A stretch of DNA of 36,577 bases from assembly GCA_946628545.1 (NCBI GenBank), contig CAMOWU010000026.1, forward strand, positions 1 to 36,577. Reading direction: 5' to 3'. The position numbers were made by a program, and so were the translations under genes. Origin of the DNA: an uncultured Bacteroides sp. (GTDB lineage: Bacteria; Bacteroidota; Bacteroidia; Bacteroidales; Bacteroidaceae). Positions 26,551-33,167 of the stretch are shown piece after piece (the stretch's first letter is position 1; each line of letters begins with the position of its first letter). The notes below the pieces were generated by a model. The model did not search any database and had not been told where the DNA came from. It saw nothing but the letters and a program-made list of their open reading frames with translations.

Positions 26551-26594
26551 GCCCTGAAAGGGCAATATCTACCAGCCCAGGGCAACGCCCTGGG
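26551..26594. repeat. Paired hairpins GCCCTGAAAGGGC and CCCAGGGC-AAC-GCCCTGGG
   Basis: Two palindromes lie 12 bp apart: 26551-26563 (5-bp stem) and 26576-26594 (8-bp stem). The same two-hairpin module recurs several times inside the element at 28687-28932, and a relative of the first is at 31887-31904. It is a REP-like dispersed intergenic unit. Confidence 0.85.
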
Positions 26595-26623
26595 GATAAT
26601 GATGACCTACCATCCCCCAAAAA

Positions 26624-26659
26624 ACAATCGGTGGCGCGAACATTCGCGCCACCGATTGT
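26624..26659. terminator. Bidirectional terminator between convergent genes
   Basis: ACAATCGGTGGCGCGAA (26624-26640) pairs perfectly with TTCGCGCCACCGATTGT (26643-26659). On the minus strand the stem is followed by six T residues, an ideal intrinsic terminator for the M16 gene. On the plus strand it is followed by CTTTC, weaker but plausible for the TlpA gene. Confidence 0.85.
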
Positions 26660-26662
26660 CTT

Positions 26663-27937
26663 TCACTCATACACAAGAACCGAAAGCCTGTCTTCAGCCA
26701 GCATTTCATTTGCCGTTTGCTGGATGAGTTCAGGGGTGAGTTTGGAGAGCTGTGTCAGCGTGTCTTCCACACCCTCAAAGATATTGTAATGCAAGAAGGA
26801 CTTGGCCATGTCGAGTGCATAGTTCTCGAAATTGTCGCAAGCCACCAGAATCTGCCCCCTCATCTGCTTGATGGCCGCGGCGAGTTGCCGCTGCGTCAGC
26901 GGGGTGGTCATCAACTTGTCAAACTCCTTGCGGATGATGCCCATGCAGCGTTCCACATCCTTGTTGTCGCAACCGAAGTAGAGTCCGAAAGTACCCGTGT
27001 CGGTGTAGTTGGTCAACGAACTCTCCACCGTATAGACCAGTCCATTGTGTTCTCGGAGGGCGATGTTGAGCATGGTGTTCATGCTGGGTCCGGCAATGAT
27101 GTTGTTGAGGAAGTACATGGCGATGCGCCTTTCGTCGCTGGCAGCGTAAGCTCTCCCACCGAGCATCACGTGGGCCTGATGGGTCGATCGGTTCTCCGTC
27201 TGCCTCAACGGGCGGTAATCCTTGAGCGGCATCCTCCATTTATCACCTTGAAAAACAGATCCATGCGTGTCGCTTTCCGTCAACAATCCATCCAGGCTCC
27301 ACTCGGGCATTCCGCCACAATACTTCTCCACAGTGGCAACCACTCGGCTGAAGGGCAGATGACCGAAAACGAAAAACACCATGTTCTCCGGCCTGTAATA
27401 TCGGCGCGTGAACGACAAGGCATCCTCAGTAGTGAATTGTCGCACACGTTCAGCCTTTCCCAGAATATCGTGTCCCAAGGGATGGTCTTGGTAGATCATG
27501 TTCTCAAACTGGTCGAAGATGAGTTCGGCTGGGGAGTCGTTGTAGCTTTCTATCTCCTCGGCGATGACCTCCACTTCCTTGTCGATCTCATGCTGCGGGA
27601 AGGTACTGTGGAAGACGATGTCGGCAATCAGTTCCACAGCTCTGGCGAAATGCTGTTTGGTGAAGGCGGCATAGACCACCGTCTCCTCCTTGTTGGTGTA
27701 GGCATTGAGGTCACCACCCACCGTGTCCATACGGTTGATGATGTGCCATGCCTTGCGTTTCCGTGTGCCTTTGAAAATGAGGTGTTCGCAGAAATGTGCG
27801 ATACCCTGCTCATTGTCGCGCTCGTCTCTCGTCCCAGCGTCTATGGCCAAGCCGCAGTAGGCCACGCTGGTGGGCGATGGCAAGTGAATGATGCGCAGAC
27901 CGTTGGCAAGCGTCTTGGTTTGGCTGGACTCCATCAT
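26663..27937 (-). CDS. M16 (insulinase-like) zinc peptidase
   Basis: The 424-residue protein has the inverted zinc motif H48-F-C-E51-H52 in GIAHFCEHLIFKGT and a downstream EVEVIAEEIESYNDSP stretch with the third ligand (about Glu128), as in the active subunit of M16B processing peptidases. The RGQILV segment and YTVESSL of the C-terminal half also fit. It has a single pair of M16 domains and no signal peptide, so it is probably cytoplasmic. Its first ATG overlaps the sirtuin stop by four bases (ATGA), indicating translational coupling. Substrates are unknown. Confidence 0.9.
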   Translation of the reverse strand: MMESSQTKTLANGLRIIHLPSPTSVAYCGLAIDAGTRDERDNEQGIAHFCEHLIFKGTRKRKAWHIINRMDTVGGDLNAYTNKEETVVYAAFTKQHFARAVELIADIVFHSTFPQHEIDKEVEVIAEEIESYNDSPAELIFDQFENMIYQDHPLGHDILGKAERVRQFTTEDALSFTRRYYRPENMVFFVFGHLPFSRVVATVEKYCGGMPEWSLDGLLTESDTHGSVFQGDKWRMPLKDYRPLRQTENRSTHQAHVMLGGRAYAASDERRIAMYFLNNIIAGPSMNTMLNIALREHNGLVYTVESSLTNYTDTGTFGLYFGCDNKDVERCMGIIRKEFDKLMTTPLTQRQLAAAIKQMRGQILVACDNFENYALDMAKSFLHYNIFEGVEDTLTQLSKLTPELIQQTANEMLAEDRLSVLVYE

Positions 27938-28638
27938 TGCTGTGCGAGCAGAATCTCCATCAATTCCCTCATGCCTTCCGTGGCTCCTTTCTGGATGGTG
28001 TGGATATCCAGTCCGTAAGGCACCTTTACAGGCTTGGGGTCAATGAGGTAAAGTTGGGCATCGCGAGGAACATAACTGACGAGTCCGGCGGCAGGATAAA
28101 CATTGAGTGAAGTACCGATGATGACGAAAATATCAGCCTCCATAGCTGCCTTTGCTGCCTCCTCCATCTTGGGCACAGCCTCACCGAACCAGACGATGAA
28201 AGGACGCAGCTGGCTGCCGTCCTTGGCCTTGTCGCCAATTTCGATGTTGAGCTTGTCGGGAGTAAGGCTCACGATACATCTGGGGTCGTTGGGGTTGGCA
28301 GAGGAGGTGGCTTTCATGAGCTCACCATGCAGGTGGATGATATGCTTGCTGCCAGCACGCTCGTGCAGGTCGTCCACATTCTGGGTGACCACAGTGGTGT
28401 CGAAATGCTCATCGAGCGCAGCCACCAGCTTGTGGGCTTCATTGGGCACGGTGGTGAGTAGTTGCTCACGCCTTTTGTTGTAGAAGTCAATGACAAGGGC
28501 TGGATCACGGTAGTAGCCTTCAATGGAGGCTACTTGCTCTACAGGATATTTCTCCCATAGACCATCTGAGTCTCGAAACGTGCTGATGCCACTTTCTGCC
28601 GATATACCGGCACCTGTGAGAAAAACCAATTTCTTCAT
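27934..28638 (-). CDS. NAD-dependent protein deacylase (sirtuin)
   Basis: The 234-residue Sir2-family enzyme has GAGISAESGISTFRD at the N-terminus, TQNVDDLHERAG and HLHGE with the catalytic His, VWFGEAVP and GTSLNVYPAAGL. FYNKRR carries the Tyr-x-x-Arg pair that in CobB/SIRT5-type sirtuins binds succinyl or malonyl lysine, so desuccinylase activity is possible. The usual zinc-binding Cys pairs after HLHGE are missing; only one Cys lies in that region. The small domain may therefore be zinc-free. It is the first gene of a two-gene leftward unit with the M16 peptidase. Confidence 0.9.
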   Translation of the reverse strand: MKKLVFLTGAGISAESGISTFRDSDGLWEKYPVEQVASIEGYYRDPALVIDFYNKRREQLLTTVPNEAHKLVAALDEHFDTTVVTQNVDDLHERAGSKHIIHLHGELMKATSSANPNDPRCIVSLTPDKLNIEIGDKAKDGSQLRPFIVWFGEAVPKMEEAAKAAMEADIFVIIGTSLNVYPAAGLVSYVPRDAQLYLIDPKPVKVPYGLDIHTIQKGATEGMRELMEILLAQQ

Positions 28639-28652
28639 ATCTTTTTACTATT

Positions 28653-28686
28653 TGATAGACGCTATAGATTTGATAGATGCTATAGA
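28653..28686. repeat. 9-bp array, left part (interrupted)
   Basis: About four 9-bp units (TGATAGACG, CTATAGATT, TGATAGATG, CTATAGAT…) precede the inserted element and continue beyond it at 28933-28970 in the same phase. Confidence 0.85.
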
Positions 28687-28932
28687 TATTCAACTTTAGC
28701 AAGTGCGCCCCGAAGGGGCAACCTTCCTATAGCCCAGGGCACCGCCCTGGGTTTTTGATGTTGTATGTAGTTGCGCCCTGTAAGGGCAAAATCATTTATT
28801 TTATTCATGATGCTGCCCTTTCAGGGCGATTTTTGCCGGTCTTATATATCCCCAGGGTGGTACCCTGGGCTTGGCGATAGTGCCCTTTCAGGGCGATTCT
28901 ATCCGCTCATATTCACTTGCTAAAGTTGAATA
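28687..28932. mobile_element. Non-autonomous inverted-repeat element (MITE-like) carrying REP hairpins
   Basis: Ends are a perfect inverted repeat: TATTCAACTTTAGCAAGTG (28687-28705) and its reverse complement (28914-28932). Inside are six short palindromes in an A-B-A-A-B-A order: GCCCC-gaa-GGGGC (28707), CCCAGGGC…GCCCTGGG (28733), GCCCT-gta-AGGGC (28775), GCCCT-ttc-AGGGC (28815), CCCAGGGT…ACCCTGGG (28851) and a last GCCCT…AGGGC (28882). It encodes no protein. It interrupts a 9-bp tandem array, and removing 248 bp (element plus a short target duplication, AGAT or GA depending on where the ends are set) restores the array in perfect phase, strong evidence for insertion. Confidence 0.8.
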
Positions 28933-28970
28933 GATGCTATAGATGCTATAGAAACTATAGACCTATAAAT
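28933..28970. repeat. 9-bp array, right part
   Basis: Continuation of the CTATAGATG-type units (CTATAGATG, CTATAGAAA, CTATAGACC) after the inserted element. Beyond it, to 29084, the spacer is AT-rich; I see nothing more than a weak GGACAATTGTCC palindrome. Confidence 0.85.
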
Positions 28971-29084
28971 CCAAAGACGCTGAAATCTTGAGCAATTGAG
29001 GACAATTGTCCGCTTTTTTAATAGATTATTTGCAAATTTAACAAAAAATATTACAAACTACGGAAAGACAAGAAAATAAAAGCG

Positions 29085-29092
29085 TAACTTTG
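29085..29092 (+). promoter_or_regulatory. -7 box for the FKBP gene cluster
   Basis: TAACTTTG followed by CA matches TAnnTTTG. No TTTG is found at the -33 position. The predicted start near 29099 gives a leader of about 33 nt before the ATG at 29132. Confidence 0.6.
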
Positions 29093-29131
29093 CATGATTT
29101 TAGTATTTATAACAAAAAAGCAATCACATTT

Positions 29132-29740
29132 ATGGACAAATTAAGTTATGCTCTGGGGCTTGGCATCGGCCATCAGCTGAAGAGCATGCTCAGAGGTGGC
29201 GACCTCATCGTTGACGACTTCGCCCTGGCCATCAAGGATGTGCTCAGCGATGCCAAGCCCAAGTTCTCAAGTGCAGAGGCACAGCAGATCGTTAACACCT
29301 ATTTCAGCCAGTTGCAAGACACCTTGAATGCCGAGAAGGCAGCCAAAGGCAAGCAAGCCCTTGCTGAGGGCAAGGCTTTCCTGGAGCAGAACGCCCAAAA
29401 AGCCGGTGTGACCGTGACCAAGAGCGGACTGCAGTATGAGGTGCTGCAGCAAGGTAGCGGCAAGCATCCCAAAGTCACCGACACGGTGCGTTGCCACTAC
29501 GAAGGTCGCCTCATCGATGGCACTGTCTTCGACAGTTCATATCGCCGCAACCAACCCGCCGACTTTGGCTTGAGCCAGGTGATCACAGGTTGGACCGAAG
29601 GTGTTCAGCTGATGGCAGAAGGCGCCAAATACCGTTTCTATATCCCTTATATGCTCGCTTATGGCGAGGGCGGATTCGGTGAAACAATTCCTCCTTTCAG
29701 CACACTCATTTTCGATGTGGAACTGATCAAGGTGCTGTAA
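29132..29740 (+). CDS. FKBP-type peptidyl-prolyl isomerase (cytoplasmic)
   Basis: The 202-residue protein has an N-terminal helical dimerisation domain of FkpA/FklB type (MDKLSYALGLGIGHQLKSML) and a C-terminal FKBP domain with the family active-site residues: VRCHYEGRLIDGTVFDSS, VITGWTEG and YIPYMLAYGEGG. It catalyses cis-trans isomerisation before proline and assists folding. It has no signal peptide, unlike the two following genes. I start at the ATG 29132, because the in-frame TTG at 29090 lies inside the -7 box. It is the first of three FKBP genes in a row. Confidence 0.92.
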   Translation: MDKLSYALGLGIGHQLKSMLRGGDLIVDDFALAIKDVLSDAKPKFSSAEAQQIVNTYFSQLQDTLNAEKAAKGKQALAEGKAFLEQNAQKAGVTVTKSGLQYEVLQQGSGKHPKVTDTVRCHYEGRLIDGTVFDSSYRRNQPADFGLSQVITGWTEGVQLMAEGAKYRFYIPYMLAYGEGGFGETIPPFSTLIFDVELIKVL

Positions 29741-29824
29741 GAAAACGCAGTAGTCTTTCCTTGACAACTATTCTACTACCCCACAACAAGAATATAAATC
29801 TTAGTACAATTAAATCATACAACA

Positions 29825-30697
29825 ATGAAAAAGTATTTGTTTATGGCGGCTTCTGTAGCCGCAATGGCTTTCACCTCGTGCAACAACACAGAAGTGAAAA
29901 CAGAGTTGAAAACAGACGTTGACTCACTGGCTTACGACCTGGGCGTGGCTCAGTCGGAAAGCCTGCGTCAGTACATGACCATGCAGCTGGGCGTTGACAG
30001 CACTCAGTTGGACGCAGTCATCAAGGGCATGAAAGAAGGTGCCACTCAGGACGAGGACAAGAGCCGCGACGCTTACCTCAGCGGTATTCAGATTGGCAAG
30101 CAGATCAAGAACATGGCCAAGGGCCTGTCCAACGACGTTTATGCCGGCGACAGCACTCAGCAGGTCAACCCACAGCACATCCTCGCAGGACTCGTGGCTG
30201 GTCTGACCCACAAGAACACCAAGACTCCTGAGGAGGCTTACAACGACTATCAGAAGAACATGCAGCCCATCGTGGACCGCAACACTGAGAAGCAGTACGG
30301 CGAGAACAAGAAAGCCGGTGAGGACTTCCTCGCTGCCAACAAGAAGAAGGAAGGCGTGGTGACACTGCCCAGCGGACTTCAGTACAAGATCATCAAGGAG
30401 GGCAAGGGTGTGATGCCTAACGACAGCGCTACAGTATCGTTCGACTACACTGGCAAACTCATCGACGGCACAGAGTTCGACTCATCAAAAGACCGTCAGC
30501 CCCTGGAGCTCCGTCTCGACCGTCCAGGCTTCATCGCTGGTGTGACCGAGGCCATCAAACTGATGCCAGAGGGTTCTGTATGGGAAGTGTATATCCCCTA
30601 CGACCTGGCTTACGGATCACGTCCAGCTGGTCAGCAGATCAAACCTTTCTCTGCCCTCGTTTTCGAACTTGAGTCAAAGAAAGTGACTAACAAGTAG
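29825..30697 (+). CDS. FKBP-type peptidyl-prolyl isomerase lipoprotein, altered active site
   Basis: The 290-residue lipoprotein (FTSC, Cys near 19) has an FkpA-like N-terminal helical domain with VDSLAYDLGVAQSESLRQYM and a C-terminal FKBP domain (FDYTGKLIDGTEFDSS…YIPYDLAYGSR). Where its neighbours have QVITGWTEG or QVIKGWTEA it has PGFIAGVTEA: the Trp at the floor of the proline pocket is replaced by Val. The protein may act mainly as a chaperone with little isomerase activity (inference). It lies 84 bp after the cytoplasmic paralogue. Confidence 0.9.
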   Translation: MKKYLFMAASVAAMAFTSCNNTEVKTELKTDVDSLAYDLGVAQSESLRQYMTMQLGVDSTQLDAVIKGMKEGATQDEDKSRDAYLSGIQIGKQIKNMAKGLSNDVYAGDSTQQVNPQHILAGLVAGLTHKNTKTPEEAYNDYQKNMQPIVDRNTEKQYGENKKAGEDFLAANKKKEGVVTLPSGLQYKIIKEGKGVMPNDSATVSFDYTGKLIDGTEFDSSKDRQPLELRLDRPGFIAGVTEAIKLMPEGSVWEVYIPYDLAYGSRPAGQQIKPFSALVFELESKKVTNK

Positions 30698-30718
30698 TCA
30701 TCAAGAAGCTGTTTAGCA

Positions 30719-31783
30719 ATGAAAACGATCCTTATTGCATTTCTCTCTTTCTTCCTCTGTTCATCCATCGCGGATGCAGGAGTGACGGAGGTGGCTCGCG
30801 ACAGCGTGAAGACTGCCAAAGTCAAGAAGGAGAAGAAAAAGAAGAGCAAGAAAGACGCCAAGGCTGAGTCTCAGGCCTACGACATGACACTCCCTGAGCT
30901 GAAGACACGCGAAGACTCCATGACCTACATCTTCGGCTGCTCGCAGTCCAACGGTTTCATGAACTTCGTGGTCAACCAGCTGAAAGTAGATACCGCCAAC
31001 TACCTGAACGACTTCGTTCGCGGACTGATGGAGCGAATCGAACTCGACACGCTCGACAAGGCGAAAGCCGCCTACAACGCAGGTGCTGACGTGGCTTCAC
31101 AGATCACGAGAATCAACCAGCAGTTCAGTGCCGACTACTACGCTGCCGAGCCTGGCAAACAAATGTCGACCAGCCTGTTGGCCAAGGCCATCATCAACGC
31201 TTCCTTGGGCAAGACCGACCTCAAGGCTGAGGATGCCGCCAAGGAGTTCCAGCAGAAGATGGAGGTACGCCACGCCGAGAACAAAGAGGCGATGTATGGC
31301 GCCAACCGTCTGGAAGGCGAGAAGTTCCTGGCCGACAACAAGCTCAAGGAGGGTGTAGTCACCCTGCCTAGCGGCTTGCAGTACAAGGTGCTGACCGAAG
31401 GCACAGGCGAGAAACCTCAGGTGACGGACAAGGTGGAGGTGAACTATGAAGGACGTCTCATCGACGGCACAGTCTTCGATAGTTCCTACCAGCGCAACAA
31501 ACCTTCTACTTTCCGCGCCAACCAGGTCATCAAGGGATGGACTGAGGCCCTGACGATGATGCCGGTAGGTTCGAAGTGGGAGTTGTACATCCCGCAAGAA
31601 CTGGCTTACGGTGACCGTGAGCAGGGTCGCCAGATCAAGCCTTACTCGGCATTGATCTTCACCGTCGAACTACTGGGCATCGTCAAGGAAGAGGCTGCAA
31701 CCACCGACAACAAGGCTGGTGGACTCAAACCCAATGCCGTGCTGCCTACATCCAAGCGACCTGCGATCAGAAGGAATAAGTGA
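30719..31783 (+). CDS. FKBP-type peptidyl-prolyl isomerase (secreted, Lys-rich linker)
   Basis: The 354-residue protein has a signal peptide (SSIADA before GVTEV), then a very basic stretch (VKKEKKKKSKKDAK, about residues 36-50), an FkpA-type helical domain (EDSMTYIFGCSQSNGFMNF) and a C-terminal FKBP domain with Tyr, FDSS and VIKGWTEA all intact. It ends with a proline- and basic-rich tail of about 35 residues (…KRPAIRRNK). It begins 21 bp after the lipoprotein gene, so the two are probably co-transcribed. The basic linker could bind lipid A phosphates or nucleic acid (speculation). Confidence 0.9.
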   Translation: MKTILIAFLSFFLCSSIADAGVTEVARDSVKTAKVKKEKKKKSKKDAKAESQAYDMTLPELKTREDSMTYIFGCSQSNGFMNFVVNQLKVDTANYLNDFVRGLMERIELDTLDKAKAAYNAGADVASQITRINQQFSADYYAAEPGKQMSTSLLAKAIINASLGKTDLKAEDAAKEFQQKMEVRHAENKEAMYGANRLEGEKFLADNKLKEGVVTLPSGLQYKVLTEGTGEKPQVTDKVEVNYEGRLIDGTVFDSSYQRNKPSTFRANQVIKGWTEALTMMPVGSKWELYIPQELAYGDREQGRQIKPYSALIFTVELLGIVKEEAATTDNKAGGLKPNAVLPTSKRPAIRRNK

Positions 31784-31785
31784 TT

Positions 31786-31875
31786 TTAGGCGTTAGGCGT
31801 TAGACTTTAGGCGTTAGACTTTAGACCTTAGGCATTAGACCTTAGACTTTAGGCTTTAGCCTTAGACTTTAGAGG
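31786..31875. repeat. 7-bp tandem array, about 13 units (TTAGRCN)
   Basis: Starting three bases after the FKBP stop codon, 7-bp units TTAGGCG, TTAGACT, TTAGACC and similar run without interruption, except one 6-bp unit at 31856-31861. Confidence 0.95.
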
Positions 31876-31886
31876 GAGCTCTGTGC

Positions 31887-31904
31887 CCGCCCTTTCAAGG
31901 GCGG
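31887..31904. repeat. CCGCCCTT-TC-AAGGGCGG palindrome
   Basis: A perfect 8-bp stem, related to the GCCCTTTCAGGGC hairpins at 26551 and within 28687-28932. Confidence 0.7.
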
Positions 31905-31926
31905 TGTAAGCATCTCCAAAGATTTT

Positions 31927-31970
31927 AGGAAGCGGACTGAGTTGTGGCTCAGTCCGCTTCCTTTTTCTTT
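31927..31970 (+). terminator. Intrinsic terminator of the FKBP cluster
   Basis: AGGAAGCGGACTGAG (31927-31941) pairs with CTCAGTCCGCTTCCT (31948-31962) around a 6-nt loop and is followed by TTTTCTTT. A strong 15-bp stem with a T-run ends the transcript from the three FKBP genes. Confidence 0.92.
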
Positions 31971-31976
31971 GACGAC

Positions 31977-31988
31977 GCGACGTGTCGC
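31977..31988. repeat. Partial GCGAC-GT-GTCGC palindrome
   Basis: The core of the GGACGCGACGTGTCGCGTCC family with the outer bases degraded. The rest of 31989-32076 is AT-rich with no recognised feature. Confidence 0.65.
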
Positions 31989-32076
31989 TTCCGTGAAGCA
32001 TAACAACCTACATAATGTTGAGAAAAACGAAAATGTCATGAAAAACATTCAAAAAGTGAAGAAAAACGCCTTATAA

Positions 32077-32109
32077 TTTGGAAAAATGACAAATGATTTC
32101 GTAAATTTG
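32077..32109 (+). promoter_or_regulatory. Promoter of the Lrp/AsnC regulator
   Basis: TTTG (32077-32080) and TAAATTTG (32102-32109) are 21 bp apart, a good match to the Bacteroidetes consensus. The predicted start near 32116 gives a leader of about 90 nt, long enough for autoregulatory binding. Confidence 0.75.
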
Positions 32110-32207
32110 CTTACTAAATGGCAACTAAAGCCACAAAAGACTCATCCATCCGCATGGATTAGGCGGAAAAAAGATACACCAACAGCAAATCAATCATAAC
32201 AAACATA

Positions 32208-32675
32208 ATGGAAAAAATAGACAAACTCGACAAGCAGATTATGGAGATCATCTCCAACAACGCTCGTATTCCCTTTAAAGATGTGGCAACAGCCTGTGGC
32301 GTATCTCGCGCCGCCATCCACCAGCGCGTTCAGCGCCTGATCGACATGAACGTGATAGTAGGTTCAGGCTACAACGTCAATCCCAAGAGCTTAGGCTATA
32401 CCACCTGCACCTATGTGGGCATCACCCTGGAGAAAGGATCGCTCTACAAACAGGTGGTCGATGAACTCAAGCACGTTCCCGAGATTGTGGAATGCCACTA
32501 CACCACTGGCCCCTACTCCATGCTCGTGAAACTCTATGCCAAGGACAACGAACAGCTCATGGACTTGCTCAACAACAAGATTCAAGGCATTCAAGGCGTT
32601 GATGCCACCGAGACGCTGATCTCTCTGGAGCAAAGCATCAAGAAGGAAGTGCCCATATCCATCGACGAGGACTAA
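32208..32675 (+). CDS. Lrp/AsnC-family transcriptional regulator
   Basis: The 155-residue regulator has an N-terminal helix-turn-helix (LDKQIMEIISNNARIPFKDVATACGVSRAAIHQRVQRL, given in parts: the recognition helix is VSRAAIHQRVQRL) and a C-terminal RAM/AsnC ligand-binding domain (TYVGITLEKGSLYKQV to the closing acidic tail). Members act as dimers to octamers and respond to amino acids. A likely target is its own promoter. The neighbouring arginine and peptide genes make a nitrogen/amino-acid role plausible, but the effector is not readable. Confidence 0.92.
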   Translation: MEKIDKLDKQIMEIISNNARIPFKDVATACGVSRAAIHQRVQRLIDMNVIVGSGYNVNPKSLGYTTCTYVGITLEKGSLYKQVVDELKHVPEIVECHYTTGPYSMLVKLYAKDNEQLMDLLNNKIQGIQGVDATETLISLEQSIKKEVPISIDED

Positions 32676-32691
32676 AAACACTTCACTCATC

Positions 32692-32991
32692 ATGACTTTT
32701 CATTTCGAAGGGCTACTCATCGGCATTTGCACTTTCCTGATTATCGGCATCTTCCACCCCATCGTCATCAAGGCTGAATACCATTTCGGCACACGATGCT
32801 GGTGGGTCTTTCTCGTAGCGGGTGTGGCGGGTGCCGTAGCCACTGTTTTTATTCCAAGTGTGTTCTGGGCGTCGCTCACGGGAGTATTCGCTTTTTCCTG
32901 CTTCTGGAGCATCAAGGAAGTCTTCGAGCAGGAGAGACGCGTCAAGCGAGGATGGTTCCCAAAGAACCCCAAGCGGAAATACAATTTCTAA
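32692..32991 (+). CDS. DUF4491 small membrane protein
   Basis: The 99-residue protein has three hydrophobic segments (LLIGICTFLIIGIFHPIVI, WWVFLVAGVAGAVATVFI and FWASLTGVFAFSCFWSI) and a basic cytoplasmic tail ending RGWFPKNPKRKYNF. This matches DUF4491, a small inner-membrane family of unknown function in Bacteroidetes and Firmicutes. It starts 17 bp after the lrp-like gene and is probably co-transcribed. Its stop is followed at once by a repeat array. Confidence 0.8.
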   Translation: MTFHFEGLLIGICTFLIIGIFHPIVIKAEYHFGTRCWWVFLVAGVAGAVATVFIPSVFWASLTGVFAFSCFWSIKEVFEQERRVKRGWFPKNPKRKYNF

Positions 32992-33133
32992 ACTCCCCAT
33001 CGAGGAAAAAACATCCTAAAACTCCCCTCCCCTTCGAGGGGAAGAAACATCCTAAAACTCCCCTCCCCTTCAAGGGGAAGAAACATCCTAAAAACTCCCC
33101 TCCCCTTCGAGGGGAGGGGCAGGGGTGGGGTCA
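32990..33133. repeat. 36-bp tandem array with CCCCT-TCG-AGGGG hairpins
   Basis: Four units of about 36 bp (the first truncated) each contain CTCCCCTCCCCTTCGAGGGG followed by AAGAAACATCCTAAA. The last unit changes to GGGGAGGGGCAGGGGTGGGG. The same unit recurs at 36483-36577, and a diverged copy lies at 4811-4861. Confidence 0.92.
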
Positions 33134-33167
33134 TGCCTCACTCCGCCCCATACAACCCACACATCCC

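Noticed and set aside
26717-28018. 433-codon plus-strand open frame
   Set aside because: It is antisense to the M16 and sirtuin genes, which have clear motifs; the frame has low-complexity His/Val-rich content and no family features.
28991-29020. GGACAATTGTCC palindrome followed by a T-run as a terminator
   Set aside because: The stem is only about 4 bp once a loop is allowed, and no gene ends just upstream on the plus strand.
32990-33133. Possible CRISPR array
   Set aside because: The units are contiguous and the parts between hairpins are themselves repeated, with no unique spacers and no cas genes.
32796-33167. N-terminal extension of the fusion protein
   Set aside because: The extension translates DUF4491 out of frame and then the 36-bp repeats; homology starts at the ATG 33168.
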